Positions 19,353 to 27,256 of a stretch of 64,000 nt of DNA are shown in pieces (positions within the stretch are counted from its first letter, which is position 1; each line of letters starts with the position of its first letter). The DNA is taken from NCBI RefSeq assembly GCF_034366625.1, contig NZ_JAXMIH010000026.1, positions 1 through 64,000 on the forward strand, read 5' to 3'. Position numbers and translations under genes: made by a program. The notes beneath the pieces are model-generated. The model was given only the letters and a program-made list of their open reading frames with translations. It was not told the origin of the DNA and did no database searches. The stretch is from Prosthecobacter sp. Lineage in GTDB: Bacteria > Verrucomicrobiota > Verrucomicrobiia > Verrucomicrobiales > Verrucomicrobiaceae.

Positions 19353-20321
19353 ATGCCCACCGCACCTCAACGCCTCGCCTGGCTCGATCTGTTCCGTGGC
19401 CTCGCGGTTTTGGGCATGGTCTGGACGCACTCAGCGCACACGTTTCTCGATGTGACGCTGCAAAAAACGGCGTGGTTTCACGAGATGGACTACTACCACG
19501 GCCTGATTGCGCCCGCGTTCTTCTGGATCGCAGGATTCGTGCGCGCCCATGTGACAATTGGAAAATCAAAGCCTGCGTGGCCTGCGTTCAAACGCCTGCT
19601 GCTAGTGCTGCTCATCGGTTATGCGATGCATGTGCCGTGGCACACTCTGCTCATGGCCGAATCATGGCGTGATGCCTGCAAAGTCGATGTGCTGCACTGC
19701 CTCGCCATCAGCGGCATGCTGATGCTGTTTGCGGAGCGCTTCGGCCGCTGGCGGAATGCGGTGGCGGCAGTGTTGCTCGTCTTCTTTGTTGGTCTGCAAA
19801 CGTCCGCCGAAAGCTGGCACACAGGCGTGCTGTTCATTGATCAGTATTTCAATCGCAATCAGGGTTCGCTGTTCGCGCTCTTCCCCTGGGTGGGCTTCGG
19901 ACTGGCGGGATTTTTGACGCGGAGCCTCTGGAACGGCGCTCAAAACCGCAACGCGGCGCTCACCTTCGTTCTGGGTGCGTTGCTGGCCTTCGTGCAGCCG
20001 TATTCGCCCTGGCCAGGCGGTGCGCCGGAGTTTTTCCTGGAGCGTCTCGGCTGGGTGATGATGGCCGCTGTGTTCGTGGCCTGTGTGGCGGATCGAATCA
20101 GCGCCGCCACCGGCTGGCTGCGACTCGCCGGACGTGAATCGCTGCTGCTCTATGTGGTTCACCTGATGCTGATTCATGCCGTTCCCTTGCCCAAACAAGC
20201 GCTGCAACAACTCATCGGCATGACGCAGCCGCTTTGGGTGGTGTTCTTGATCTTCGTGGCGCTGTTTGCTGCTTCGCTGGCTTTGGGTTGGTGGAATGAG
20301 CGGCGCAAAGCACGGCAGTAG
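19353..20321 (+). CDS. DUF1624/acyltransferase-like integral membrane protein
   Basis: A 322-residue membrane protein with about ten hydrophobic helices. The opening RLAWLDLFRGLAVLGMVWTHSAHTFLD and YYHGLIAPAFFWIAGFVRA resemble DUF1624/heparan-alpha-glucosaminide N-acetyltransferase-like proteins, which move acyl groups across a membrane. The histidine in WTHSAH is the candidate catalytic residue by analogy. ATG 19353 is preferred over 19320 because homologues begin near RLAWLDLFRG. It is divergent from the PHP gene and separated from the next gene by 69 bases. Its acceptor substrate is unknown. Confidence 0.7.
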   Translation: MPTAPQRLAWLDLFRGLAVLGMVWTHSAHTFLDVTLQKTAWFHEMDYYHGLIAPAFFWIAGFVRAHVTIGKSKPAWPAFKRLLLVLLIGYAMHVPWHTLLMAESWRDACKVDVLHCLAISGMLMLFAERFGRWRNAVAAVLLVFFVGLQTSAESWHTGVLFIDQYFNRNQGSLFALFPWVGFGLAGFLTRSLWNGAQNRNAALTFVLGALLAFVQPYSPWPGGAPEFFLERLGWVMMAAVFVACVADRISAATGWLRLAGRESLLLYVVHLMLIHAVPLPKQALQQLIGMTQPLWVVFLIFVALFAASLALGWWNERRKARQ

Positions 20322-20366
20322 CAGGGCAGGGGGGGCAAATCGAGGTGTCAGGCAAGACCTTCTTGT

Positions 20367-20390
20367 GAGCGTCCGTAGTCTGCGACGCTC
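20367..20390 (+). promoter_or_regulatory. Inverted repeat directly before the start codon of the PSCyt/WD40 gene
   Basis: GAGCGTC and GACGCTC form a 7-bp stem around a 10-base loop; the right arm ends at the base before ATG 20391. No Shine-Dalgarno sequence is visible. It could hide the start region or be a dispersed palindrome that happens to sit there. Confidence 0.4.
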
Positions 20391-23300
20391 ATGATTGCCC
20401 GCCAAAATGTCCTCTTGTTTGTTTTACTCAGCTCCTCGCTCGCTGCGGAGGAATTGAAGGTGAGTCCTGCTCAAGCGATGGGATTGCTGAAGACGCAGTG
20501 CATGGGCTGTCACAATGCGGAGAAGCAGAAAGGCGGCCTGTCGCTCGAAACGCGTGATCTGGCTCTGAAAGGCGGCGAAAACGGTTCCGCGCTCAAAGCG
20601 GGCGATGCTGCGCACAGTGCGCTGATCACGGCGCTTAGCGATCCGGGGGATGCGCACATGCCGCCGAAGAAGCAGATGCCGGAGAAGCAGATCAACCTGC
20701 TGAAGGCCTGGGTGAACGCGGGCGCGGCCTGGGATGATACGGCGCTGAAGAAATTCGGTGAACTGACACCGGCGGACAAGCTGGTCGCATTGCCCACCGG
20801 TCATGCGCCTTCGGCAGCGATCTCTTTGAGCAAGGATGGCAAGTGGCTGGCAACAGGCATTGGCAATCGCGTTGTGGTACGGGATTTGACCGCCAAAGAC
20901 ACCCCCATTATCGCCACGCTCGAAGGGCACAAGGATGTGATTCAATCGCTGGCCTGGAACAGCGATGCCACGCGTCTGGCGGCGGGTGGATACCGCAGCG
21001 TGCTCGTTTGGAATCCGGCAGATTGGAAAGTCACGCACACGCTGACCGCGCCGCTCGAAGGGCGCGTCACTGGCATGACTTTCCTGCCTGACAATGCCAC
21101 GCTGGTGCTCGCGGATGGTGCGACCAGTGTGAAGGGCGTGCTGCATCGCTGGAAACTCGGCGAGGCGAAGCCCGCGCAGAGCATCGACGCACATGTGGAC
21201 AACATTTTGAGCCTTGTCGTCAGCCGTGATGGCAAACAGATCGCCACCGGCGGCGCGGACAACCTCGCCAAGGTGTGGGACGCGGCCACGTTCAAGGAGA
21301 TCGCCAAGATCGAGGGCCATGTCGGCCACATCACCGCGCTCGGCTTCAATAACGACGGCAAGTGGCTCGCCACCGGCAGCGCGGACAAGGATCTCAAGGT
21401 CTGGGACATCGCCAGCAAGGAGATGCTGATGCTGCTGGGTGACAAATCAGCGGGCGTGAACGCGCTCATGTGGTCGCCGGACGCCACCAGCCTCACCTAC
21501 CTCACCGAAAGCGGCGGCGTGCATGGCGTGACCGAGTTGAAGACCCATGACGGTGTGCGTCTGGCCTTCACCTCTGGCAAACAGAAAAAGCTGATCAGCT
21601 TCGAAGGTGTGCCCAACACCGCCGTGATGACTGCCGACGGCAAAAACATCTATGCCGCCATGCACAGCGGCGAAGTCATCAAGCTGGATGAGAAAGCGGC
21701 GCTGTCGAAGCTCGCCGCCACCACCGCGCCTCCGGCCGCCAAGCCCCCCACGCTCTCCTACACCAAGGACATCCTGCCCATCCTCACCAAGGCCGGTTGC
21801 AACCTCGGCTCCTGCCATGCGAAAGCGAGCGGACAGGCAGGCTTTCGCCTGTCGATCTTCGCCTTCGACCCGAAGACCGATTACATGGAGTTCGTGAACG
21901 ATTCGCGCGGCCGCCGTGTCTTCCCCGCGTTGCCTGAGGACAGTCTCATCCTGCAAAAAGCCACGGTGCGCGTGCAGCACGAGGGTGGGCAGCGCTTTGA
22001 GCCGGATTCCGAGTCGGCGAAAACCGTCGCGGAGTGGATTCGGCAAGGCATGCCGTATGAAACGCCGAACCAGCCTGCGCTGGCGGGCATCGAGGTCACG
22101 CCGGGCGAGAAGACCTATCGCAAGAACGAGGAGCAGGTCTTGAAGGTGCTGGCGAAGTACAGCGACGGCTCCACCCGCGATGTGACGGCGCTGACGGATT
22201 ACATCTCGTCCGAGAAAGCCATCGCAGCGGTCGATGAAACCGGAAAGCTCAAGACGAGCACGGAAAGCGGCGAGACCGTCATCGTGGCGCGTTACATGGG
22301 CCAGGTGGCGATCTCCCGCGTGGCGGTGCCTGCCGAAAAACTGTTCCCGCCAGAGCGCTATGCGACGCTGACCGTGCGCAACGAAATCGACAAGCTCGTC
22401 TATGCCCGCCTGCAAAAGCTCGGCCATCTGCCCAGCGAGACGTGCAGCGATGCGGAATTCCTGCGCCGCAGCACGCTGGATGCCATCGGCATGCTGCCGA
22501 CCGTCGAAGAAGCACGCGCCTTCCTCGCCGACAAGAATCCGTCGAAGTATGAGCAGTGGGTCGCCCAACTGCTCGAACGCCCCGAGTGGGCCGATCACTG
22601 GGCCATCAAGTGGGGCGATCTCATTCGCCCGAATCCGTCGCGTGTCGGCGTGAAACCGGTCTATCTGCTGGATCAGTGGATCAGGCAAAGCTTCCGCGAG
22701 AACAAGCCCTGGGACCGCTTCACACGCGAACTCCTCACCGCCGAGGGCAACACGCACAAGAACGGTCCCGTGGCCATCTGGCGTGACAAACGCGACCCCA
22801 TCGACGCCGCCACCTTCATCGGCCAGATATTCCTCGGCGTGCGCCTGGAGTGCGCGAAGTGCCACCATCACCCGACCGAGAAGTGGGACCAGACCGACTA
22901 CTACCAGATGGCCGCGTTCTTCACGCAGATGAAGCGCAAGGGCCAGGGCATCTCCGCGCCGATCAGCGGCGAGCCCGAGCAGATGTGGTTCGCTCCCGGC
23001 AATGCCAGCATTGAGCATCCCGTCACCAAGGCCTCGCTGAAACCACGGCCGCCTGCCGACAAGGAAATCCCCATCGCCGAAACGCAGGACCCGCGCGCCG
23101 TGCTGTCCGATTGGATGACGAACCCCAAGAACCCCTACTTCGCGCGGGCCGTGGTGAACCGCACTTGGTCCAGCTTCATGGGCCGTGGCATCGTCGATCC
23201 CGTGGATGACTTCCGCGCCTCGAATCCGCCCTCCAACGGTCCACTGCTCGAATGGTTGGCACAGGATTTTGTGAAGCACGGCTACAATTTGAAACACCTC

Positions 23301-23864
23301 ATGCGCACCATCATGCTGTCGCAGACCTATCGTCTCAGCAGCCTGCCAAACGAGACGAACGTGGCCGATTTGAAAAACTATAGCCGCAGCTACCGCCGCC
23401 GCCTGCCCGCCGAAACACTGCTCGATGCCGTCTGTGCCGTCACCGAGGTCAGGGAAACCTTCTCCGGCCTGCCACCCGACGCGCTGGCGAAGCAGACCTG
23501 GAATCACAAGCTGGAAAGCCAGTTCATGGACGCCTTTGGCCGTCCCAACGCCAGTTCGGAGTGCCCATGCGAACGCGATGCGAAACCGAGCGTCGTTCAG
23601 GCCCTGCACCTCATGAATTCCAACAAGCTGCAGGACATGCTCGTCAGCAGCAAGGGCCGCGTGACGCGTCTCTCCAAGAGCACACTGACACCGCAGCAGA
23701 TTGTCGAGGAGTTGTATCTCGCTTCCTTTGCTCGTCTGCCCACGGCGGAAGAATCAGCCATCGCAGGCAAGGCCATCGACGTTGGTGTCGCGAATCGTCA
23801 GGCCGCCATCGAAGACGTGCTGTGGAGTCTGCTGAACTCGGCGGAGTTCGTGTTCAATCATTGA
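20391..23864 (+). CDS. PSCyt1 - WD40 - c-type heme - DUF1549 - DUF1553 fusion protein
   Basis: An 1157-residue exported protein of the planctomycete/verrucomicrobial cytochrome type. After a signal peptide (residues 1-19) comes a PSCyt1 domain with a CMGCH heme site (Cys37, Cys40, His41), then a WD40 propeller (about 125-440), then a second heme-like motif CNLGSCH with a CX4CH spacing and RLSIFAFDP, a Big-like domain (about 575-650), DUF1549 and DUF1553 ending LNSAEFVFNH. Such proteins are usually paired with a DUF1501 protein and are thought to serve in extracellular oxidation or polysaccharide processing, though no reaction has been proven. Here the pairing is interrupted by a SUKH gene. 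Confidence 0.88.
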   Translation: MIARQNVLLFVLLSSSLAAEELKVSPAQAMGLLKTQCMGCHNAEKQKGGLSLETRDLALKGGENGSALKAGDAAHSALITALSDPGDAHMPPKKQMPEKQINLLKAWVNAGAAWDDTALKKFGELTPADKLVALPTGHAPSAAISLSKDGKWLATGIGNRVVVRDLTAKDTPIIATLEGHKDVIQSLAWNSDATRLAAGGYRSVLVWNPADWKVTHTLTAPLEGRVTGMTFLPDNATLVLADGATSVKGVLHRWKLGEAKPAQSIDAHVDNILSLVVSRDGKQIATGGADNLAKVWDAATFKEIAKIEGHVGHITALGFNNDGKWLATGSADKDLKVWDIASKEMLMLLGDKSAGVNALMWSPDATSLTYLTESGGVHGVTELKTHDGVRLAFTSGKQKKLISFEGVPNTAVMTADGKNIYAAMHSGEVIKLDEKAALSKLAATTAPPAAKPPTLSYTKDILPILTKAGCNLGSCHAKASGQAGFRLSIFAFDPKTDYMEFVNDSRGRRVFPALPEDSLILQKATVRVQHEGGQRFEPDSESAKTVAEWIRQGMPYETPNQPALAGIEVTPGEKTYRKNEEQVLKVLAKYSDGSTRDVTALTDYISSEKAIAAVDETGKLKTSTESGETVIVARYMGQVAISRVAVPAEKLFPPERYATLTVRNEIDKLVYARLQKLGHLPSETCSDAEFLRRSTLDAIGMLPTVEEARAFLADKNPSKYEQWVAQLLERPEWADHWAIKWGDLIRPNPSRVGVKPVYLLDQWIRQSFRENKPWDRFTRELLTAEGNTHKNGPVAIWRDKRDPIDAATFIGQIFLGVRLECAKCHHHPTEKWDQTDYYQMAAFFTQMKRKGQGISAPISGEPEQMWFAPGNASIEHPVTKASLKPRPPADKEIPIAETQDPRAVLSDWMTNPKNPYFARAVVNRTWSSFMGRGIVDPVDDFRASNPPSNGPLLEWLAQDFVKHGYNLKHLMRTIMLSQTYRLSSLPNETNVADLKNYSRSYRRRLPAETLLDAVCAVTEVRETFSGLPPDALAKQTWNHKLESQFMDAFGRPNASSECPCERDAKPSVVQALHLMNSNKLQDMLVSSKGRVTRLSKSTLTPQQIVEELYLASFARLPTAEESAIAGKAIDVGVANRQAAIEDVLWSLLNSAEFVFNH

Positions 23865-23865
23865 G
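23828..23865 (+). repeat. Direct repeat A, left copy (3' end of the DUF1553 gene)
   Basis: The 38 bases cover the last codons of the DUF1553 gene (LNSAEFVFNH plus stop) and one base beyond. They recur at 24324-24361 with two mismatches, on the other side of the SUKH gene. Confidence 0.9.
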
Positions 23866-23875
23866 GTGTTTTTTC

Positions 23876-24331
23876 ATGAACCTTGCGTATGGCTTCACAC
23901 ACTCAGGCCCTGCTTTGAATGCCAAAGAACTCAAATTGCTCGAAGACGAACTCGGCTGTGCATTTCCCGATTCCTACAAAAAATTCATGCTTCATGTGAA
24001 CGGTGGCTGTCCCGACCATGAGGTCTTTGATAACCCACCAGAGCCGTCTTTTGTTATTCAACGATTGTTTCCACTCGGAGGAGAAAAACCCTTCGAGCTG
24101 CGGAATATGAATATCCATGGAACAGATTTACCCAAAGGTCTGTTGGACATTGGAAGGTCGCTGTGTGGAGACGCTCTAGCTCTATGTGTATCGGGAGAAA
24201 ACTACGGCAAGCTTTACTGGCAAGACCACGAACTGGCTGAATCCCCAGACGATTTGGAGGCGATGCATCTGCTCTGCGATAATTTCGGGACTTTCGTTGC
24301 AGCGTTGAGGCCACTACATGAAATCTCCTGA
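23876..24331 (+). CDS. SMI1/KNR4 (SUKH) family protein, apparent insertion
   Basis: A 151-residue protein of the SMI1/KNR4 superfamily (SUKH). Family marks are LKLLEDELGCAFPDSYKKFMLHVNGG at residues 20-45 and the later LCVSGENYGKLYWQDHE. In bacteria, SUKH proteins are often immunity proteins of polymorphic toxin systems, but many stand alone. No toxin or secretion gene is nearby. The gene sits between DUF1553 and DUF1501 genes that are normally adjacent, is richer in A and T than both neighbours, and its stop codon lies inside a second copy of the end of the upstream gene. It therefore looks acquired. Function here is unknown. Confidence 0.8.
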   Translation: MNLAYGFTHSGPALNAKELKLLEDELGCAFPDSYKKFMLHVNGGCPDHEVFDNPPEPSFVIQRLFPLGGEKPFELRNMNIHGTDLPKGLLDIGRSLCGDALALCVSGENYGKLYWQDHELAESPDDLEAMHLLCDNFGTFVAALRPLHEIS

Positions 24332-24361
24332 ACTCGGCGGAATTCGTGTTCAATCATTGAG
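24324..24361 (+). repeat. Direct repeat A, right copy
   Basis: A copy of 23828-23865 with two mismatches. It contains the SUKH stop codon and, in another frame, still encodes LNSAEFVFNH and a stop, the C-terminus of the upstream gene. The two copies bound a 458-base insert. Confidence 0.9.
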
Positions 24362-24431
24362 AGAGCATTCTTCCAGCGCCTCGCAAGAACCCATGCTCAC
24401 GCCCGTAATTTACAGGTCTTTTCCCCCACGA

Positions 24432-25772
24432 ATGTCTCGCCTCACCCATAACTGCGCCGGCCACATGCGACGCGATTTTCTAAAGCTAGGTCTCACTGCC
24501 GCAGGCGGTGGCTTGGGCTTTACAGATTTGCTGCGCGCCCGGGCGATGGCGGCGCAGGCTCCGCAGCCGTCGATTGCGCGGCCAGTGAACTGCATCCTGG
24601 TGTGGATGGACGGCGGGCCTTCGCACTACGAGATGTTTGACCCGAAGCCGGACGCGCCGAGCGACATTCGCGGTCAGTTCAAACCGATACCCACCAGCGT
24701 GCCGGGTGTGCATTTCTCCGAGTGTGTGCCGAATCTCGCGAAGGCGGCGGACAAGTTCACCGTGCTGCGCAGCGTGACGCACAAGGATCCGAATCACGGC
24801 GGCGGGAATCATTACATGATGACCGGTGCACCGACTCCAGTGCCAGTCGGCTGTGGAGCCTTTGTGACCTTCCATCCGTCCTTTGGCAGCGTGGTGAGCT
24901 ACAAGCGCGGTGTGCAGAATGGTCTGCCCGCGTACATGACGCTGCCGAGCATCACCCGCAGCGGTGGCCCGAATTTCCTTGGCGCGGAGCATGCGCCGTT
25001 CGTCGCCGGAGGTGATCCGAACTCGAAGGGATTCAAGGTGCGCGATGTGGTGCTGCCGACGGACATTTCTGATGCACGTGGACTGGCCCGTCGTGAACTG
25101 CGTCACTCACTGGACCGCATGAAGCGTCTGAACGACGCCGTGGCGGAAGATCCGGCCGTGAGTTTCGACACGTTCTACGGCCAGGCAGTCGATTTGATCG
25201 CGTCGAAGCCTGCGCAGGAGGCTTTTGACATCTCACGCGAAGACGACAAGACGCGTGATCTTTATGGCCGCAATGATTTGGGCCAGCGCATGCTGCTTGC
25301 ACGCCGCCTCGTGGAGGTGGGCGTGCCGTTTGTCACCGTGAACTACGGCGGATGGGATCATCACCGCGACCTGTTCAAGACCTGCAAAGGTGAGTTCATG
25401 CAGAAATTTGACCAAGGCATGTCCGCCTTGATCACAGACCTCGACCGCCGTGGCCTGCTGGAAAGCACGCTGGTCGTTGCTCTCGGAGAATTTGGCCGCA
25501 CACCGAAGATCAACAAGGACAACGGTCGCGACCACTGGCCTGGCGCGATGAACATCCTCTTCGCAGGCGCGGGAGTCCCACGCGGCGGCATCATTGGTGC
25601 CACCGATCCCAAGGGCTACTACGCCAGCGACAACATCTACTCGCCGGAGGATTTCGCCGTCACACTTTACTCGAAGCTCGGCATTGATCCGCATCAAGTT
25701 CTTCACACCAACACCGGAAGGCCCGTGCAGCTCATCAATGGCGGCAGGCAGATCCGCGAGCTGTTTGCGTGA
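24432..25772 (+). CDS. DUF1501 family protein, Tat-exported
   Basis: A 446-residue DUF1501 protein, the usual partner of DUF1549/DUF1553 proteins in planctomycetes and verrucomicrobia. The Tat motif RRDFLKLG is near residue 12, followed by a hydrophobic stretch. The domain itself resembles the alkaline-phosphatase/sulfatase fold (LVWMDGGPSHYEMFDPKP at about 55, GEFGRTPKINKDNGRDHWP at about 350), with candidate metal ligands in DHHRDLF and GRDHWP. No activity is established for the family. ATG 24432 is chosen because it places the Tat motif as expected; the open frame upstream includes repeat A and is not protein-like. It overlaps the next gene by one base (TGATG). Confidence 0.85.
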   Translation: MSRLTHNCAGHMRRDFLKLGLTAAGGGLGFTDLLRARAMAAQAPQPSIARPVNCILVWMDGGPSHYEMFDPKPDAPSDIRGQFKPIPTSVPGVHFSECVPNLAKAADKFTVLRSVTHKDPNHGGGNHYMMTGAPTPVPVGCGAFVTFHPSFGSVVSYKRGVQNGLPAYMTLPSITRSGGPNFLGAEHAPFVAGGDPNSKGFKVRDVVLPTDISDARGLARRELRHSLDRMKRLNDAVAEDPAVSFDTFYGQAVDLIASKPAQEAFDISREDDKTRDLYGRNDLGQRMLLARRLVEVGVPFVTVNYGGWDHHRDLFKTCKGEFMQKFDQGMSALITDLDRRGLLESTLVVALGEFGRTPKINKDNGRDHWPGAMNILFAGAGVPRGGIIGATDPKGYYASDNIYSPEDFAVTLYSKLGIDPHQVLHTNTGRPVQLINGGRQIRELFA

Positions 25773-27256
25773 TGCGTGGTGAAATGACGAATGCAAAATG
25801 CCGAATGACGAATGGCGTCCGAATTCTGGCATTCGTCATTCTGCATTCGTCCTTCGTCATTCCTTCGCTGGCGGCTCCTCCTGGCTTTGAGAACATCTTT
25901 CCAGCCGGCGGCCAGATCGGTGCGCGTGTCGAGGTAAAGGTGGCCGGCGCCGGTTTGGAAAAAAACTCGCCCCAGGCTTGGTCGAGTGATCCCAAGGTTG
26001 TGGTGCTTGCCGGTGATGAGCCGAAGAAGTTTTTCATCAGCATCGCCAAGGACGCCGTGCCAGGGCCATGTCTCATTCGTCTTCACACGGACGCTGGTGC
26101 CACGCCGCCACGCATCATCGAAGTCGGCAAGTTCGAGGAGTTGCTGGAAAAAGAGCCCAATGACGCCCTCGCCGACCTCAAAACGGACGACGCCAAGATG
26201 AATGTGATGATCAACGGCGTGCTGCAGAAAGCCGGTGATGTCGATACGCACGCGCTTCGTGTGCAGAAGGGGAAAGCCATCCGGCTGGAGTTGCATGGCT
26301 ATGCCTTGGGCTCGCCCATGGACCCTGCTTTGCGACTGCTGAACGAACGTGGGGTCGAAATCGCCGGCGGGCATGACACACATAATCTCGATCCGCGTAT
26401 CGAGCACACACCTGCGACTGATGGAGTCCTGTTTGTGCAGGTCTTCGCCTTTGCCCACCCGCCTGCGGCTGATGTGGCGCTCAAAGGCAGCGCGAATCAT
26501 GTTTATCGTCTCACTGTCACCGATGAGCCAAAGAAGGCGCCGCTGGTGAATGAACCGAAGACGCTCACGATTCCAGCCACCATCACTGGTTGCATCGCCA
26601 AGGCCCGTGAGGAGGATGTTTTCACCTTAACCGCGAAGAAAGGTGATGATTTGCAGATCAACGTGCGCGCCCAGGCAATTCGCAGCCCGCTGGATGCGAC
26701 ACTGCGCATCGAGGACGCGGAGGGTAAATCTCTCCAGCAGGCCGATGATGGTGAGAATCTCGATCCTGCCTTGCGCTGGAAGGCTCCGAAGGATGGCGAG
26801 TTCAAACTGGTGGTCGCTGACCGTTTTCACCAAGGCAGCGTGGATCACGGCTACGAACTTACGGTGAAGCCTTTTGTGCCAACGCTCACAGGCACGCTCG
26901 ACACGCATGCATACATGCTGGAGGCCGGCAAAACGGTTGAGGTGAAACTCAACGTGAAGGCGGGCGGCACATTCGCCGGAAAAATTCAGGCGCGTGCGGC
27001 TCAACTGCCCGTTGGGGTCACCGCCGATCTCGTCGATGTTCCGGCGAAAGGCGGGGAGGTGAAGCTCACGCTCAAGGCTGCGCCAGAAGCTGCCGCCAGC
27101 CAGGCTCCGTTTGCCGTTGAGATCGTCACCAGCGCACCGGATGCGGTGCAGACCGTGCTGGCGAGTTATGCGATTCCTTTCACCGAGCCGCGTGGCGATT
27201 TACTCATCACGTCTGACACGCATCCATGGCTCACGGTCACAGCGAAGAAGCCGTAG
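25772..27256 (+). CDS. Secreted PPC-domain (pre-peptidase C-terminal) protein with a repeat-derived signal peptide
   Basis: A 494-residue exported protein in the same operon as the DUF1549/1553 and DUF1501 proteins. The mature part starts near APPGFENIFPAGGQIGARVEV, an Ig-like fold, followed by two PPC-like beta-sandwich domains (residues about 125-250 and 260-370; GDVDTHALRVQKGK, EEDVFTLTAKKGDDLQINV) and a further beta-rich domain. The N-terminus (about residues 1-36) is translated from an intergenic repeat and still gives a good signal peptide (ILAFVILHSSFVIPSLAA). The stop overlaps the end of the converging hydantoinase gene by 20 bases. Role unknown; PPC domains usually help secretion or substrate binding. 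Confidence 0.8.
   Translation: MRGEMTNAKCRMTNGVRILAFVILHSSFVIPSLAAPPGFENIFPAGGQIGARVEVKVAGAGLEKNSPQAWSSDPKVVVLAGDEPKKFFISIAKDAVPGPCLIRLHTDAGATPPRIIEVGKFEELLEKEPNDALADLKTDDAKMNVMINGVLQKAGDVDTHALRVQKGKAIRLELHGYALGSPMDPALRLLNERGVEIAGGHDTHNLDPRIEHTPATDGVLFVQVFAFAHPPAADVALKGSANHVYRLTVTDEPKKAPLVNEPKTLTIPATITGCIAKAREEDVFTLTAKKGDDLQINVRAQAIRSPLDATLRIEDAEGKSLQQADDGENLDPALRWKAPKDGEFKLVVADRFHQGSVDHGYELTVKPFVPTLTGTLDTHAYMLEAGKTVEVKLNVKAGGTFAGKIQARAAQLPVGVTADLVDVPAKGGEVKLTLKAAPEAAASQAPFAVEIVTSAPDAVQTVLASYAIPFTEPRGDLLITSDTHPWLTVTAKKP
25783..25863. repeat. AATGACGAATG-type inverted repeat, copy 2, inside a coding region
   Basis: The left arm (25783-25815) has AATGACGAATG and CCGAATGACGAATGG; the right arm (25828-25862) has the complement, GCATTCGTCATTC and CATTCGTCC. 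Together they make a long imperfect hairpin. The whole element lies inside the open reading frame of the PPC protein and encodes its signal peptide. Confidence 0.85.

Noticed and set aside
21447-23609. A 720-codon antisense frame within the DUF1549/DUF1553 gene
   Set aside because: The sense frame carries full domain signatures; the antisense protein has none.
24318-24431. Start of the DUF1501 protein at 24318
   Set aside because: The extra residues are the second repeat copy read in another frame; the Tat signal begins at 24432.
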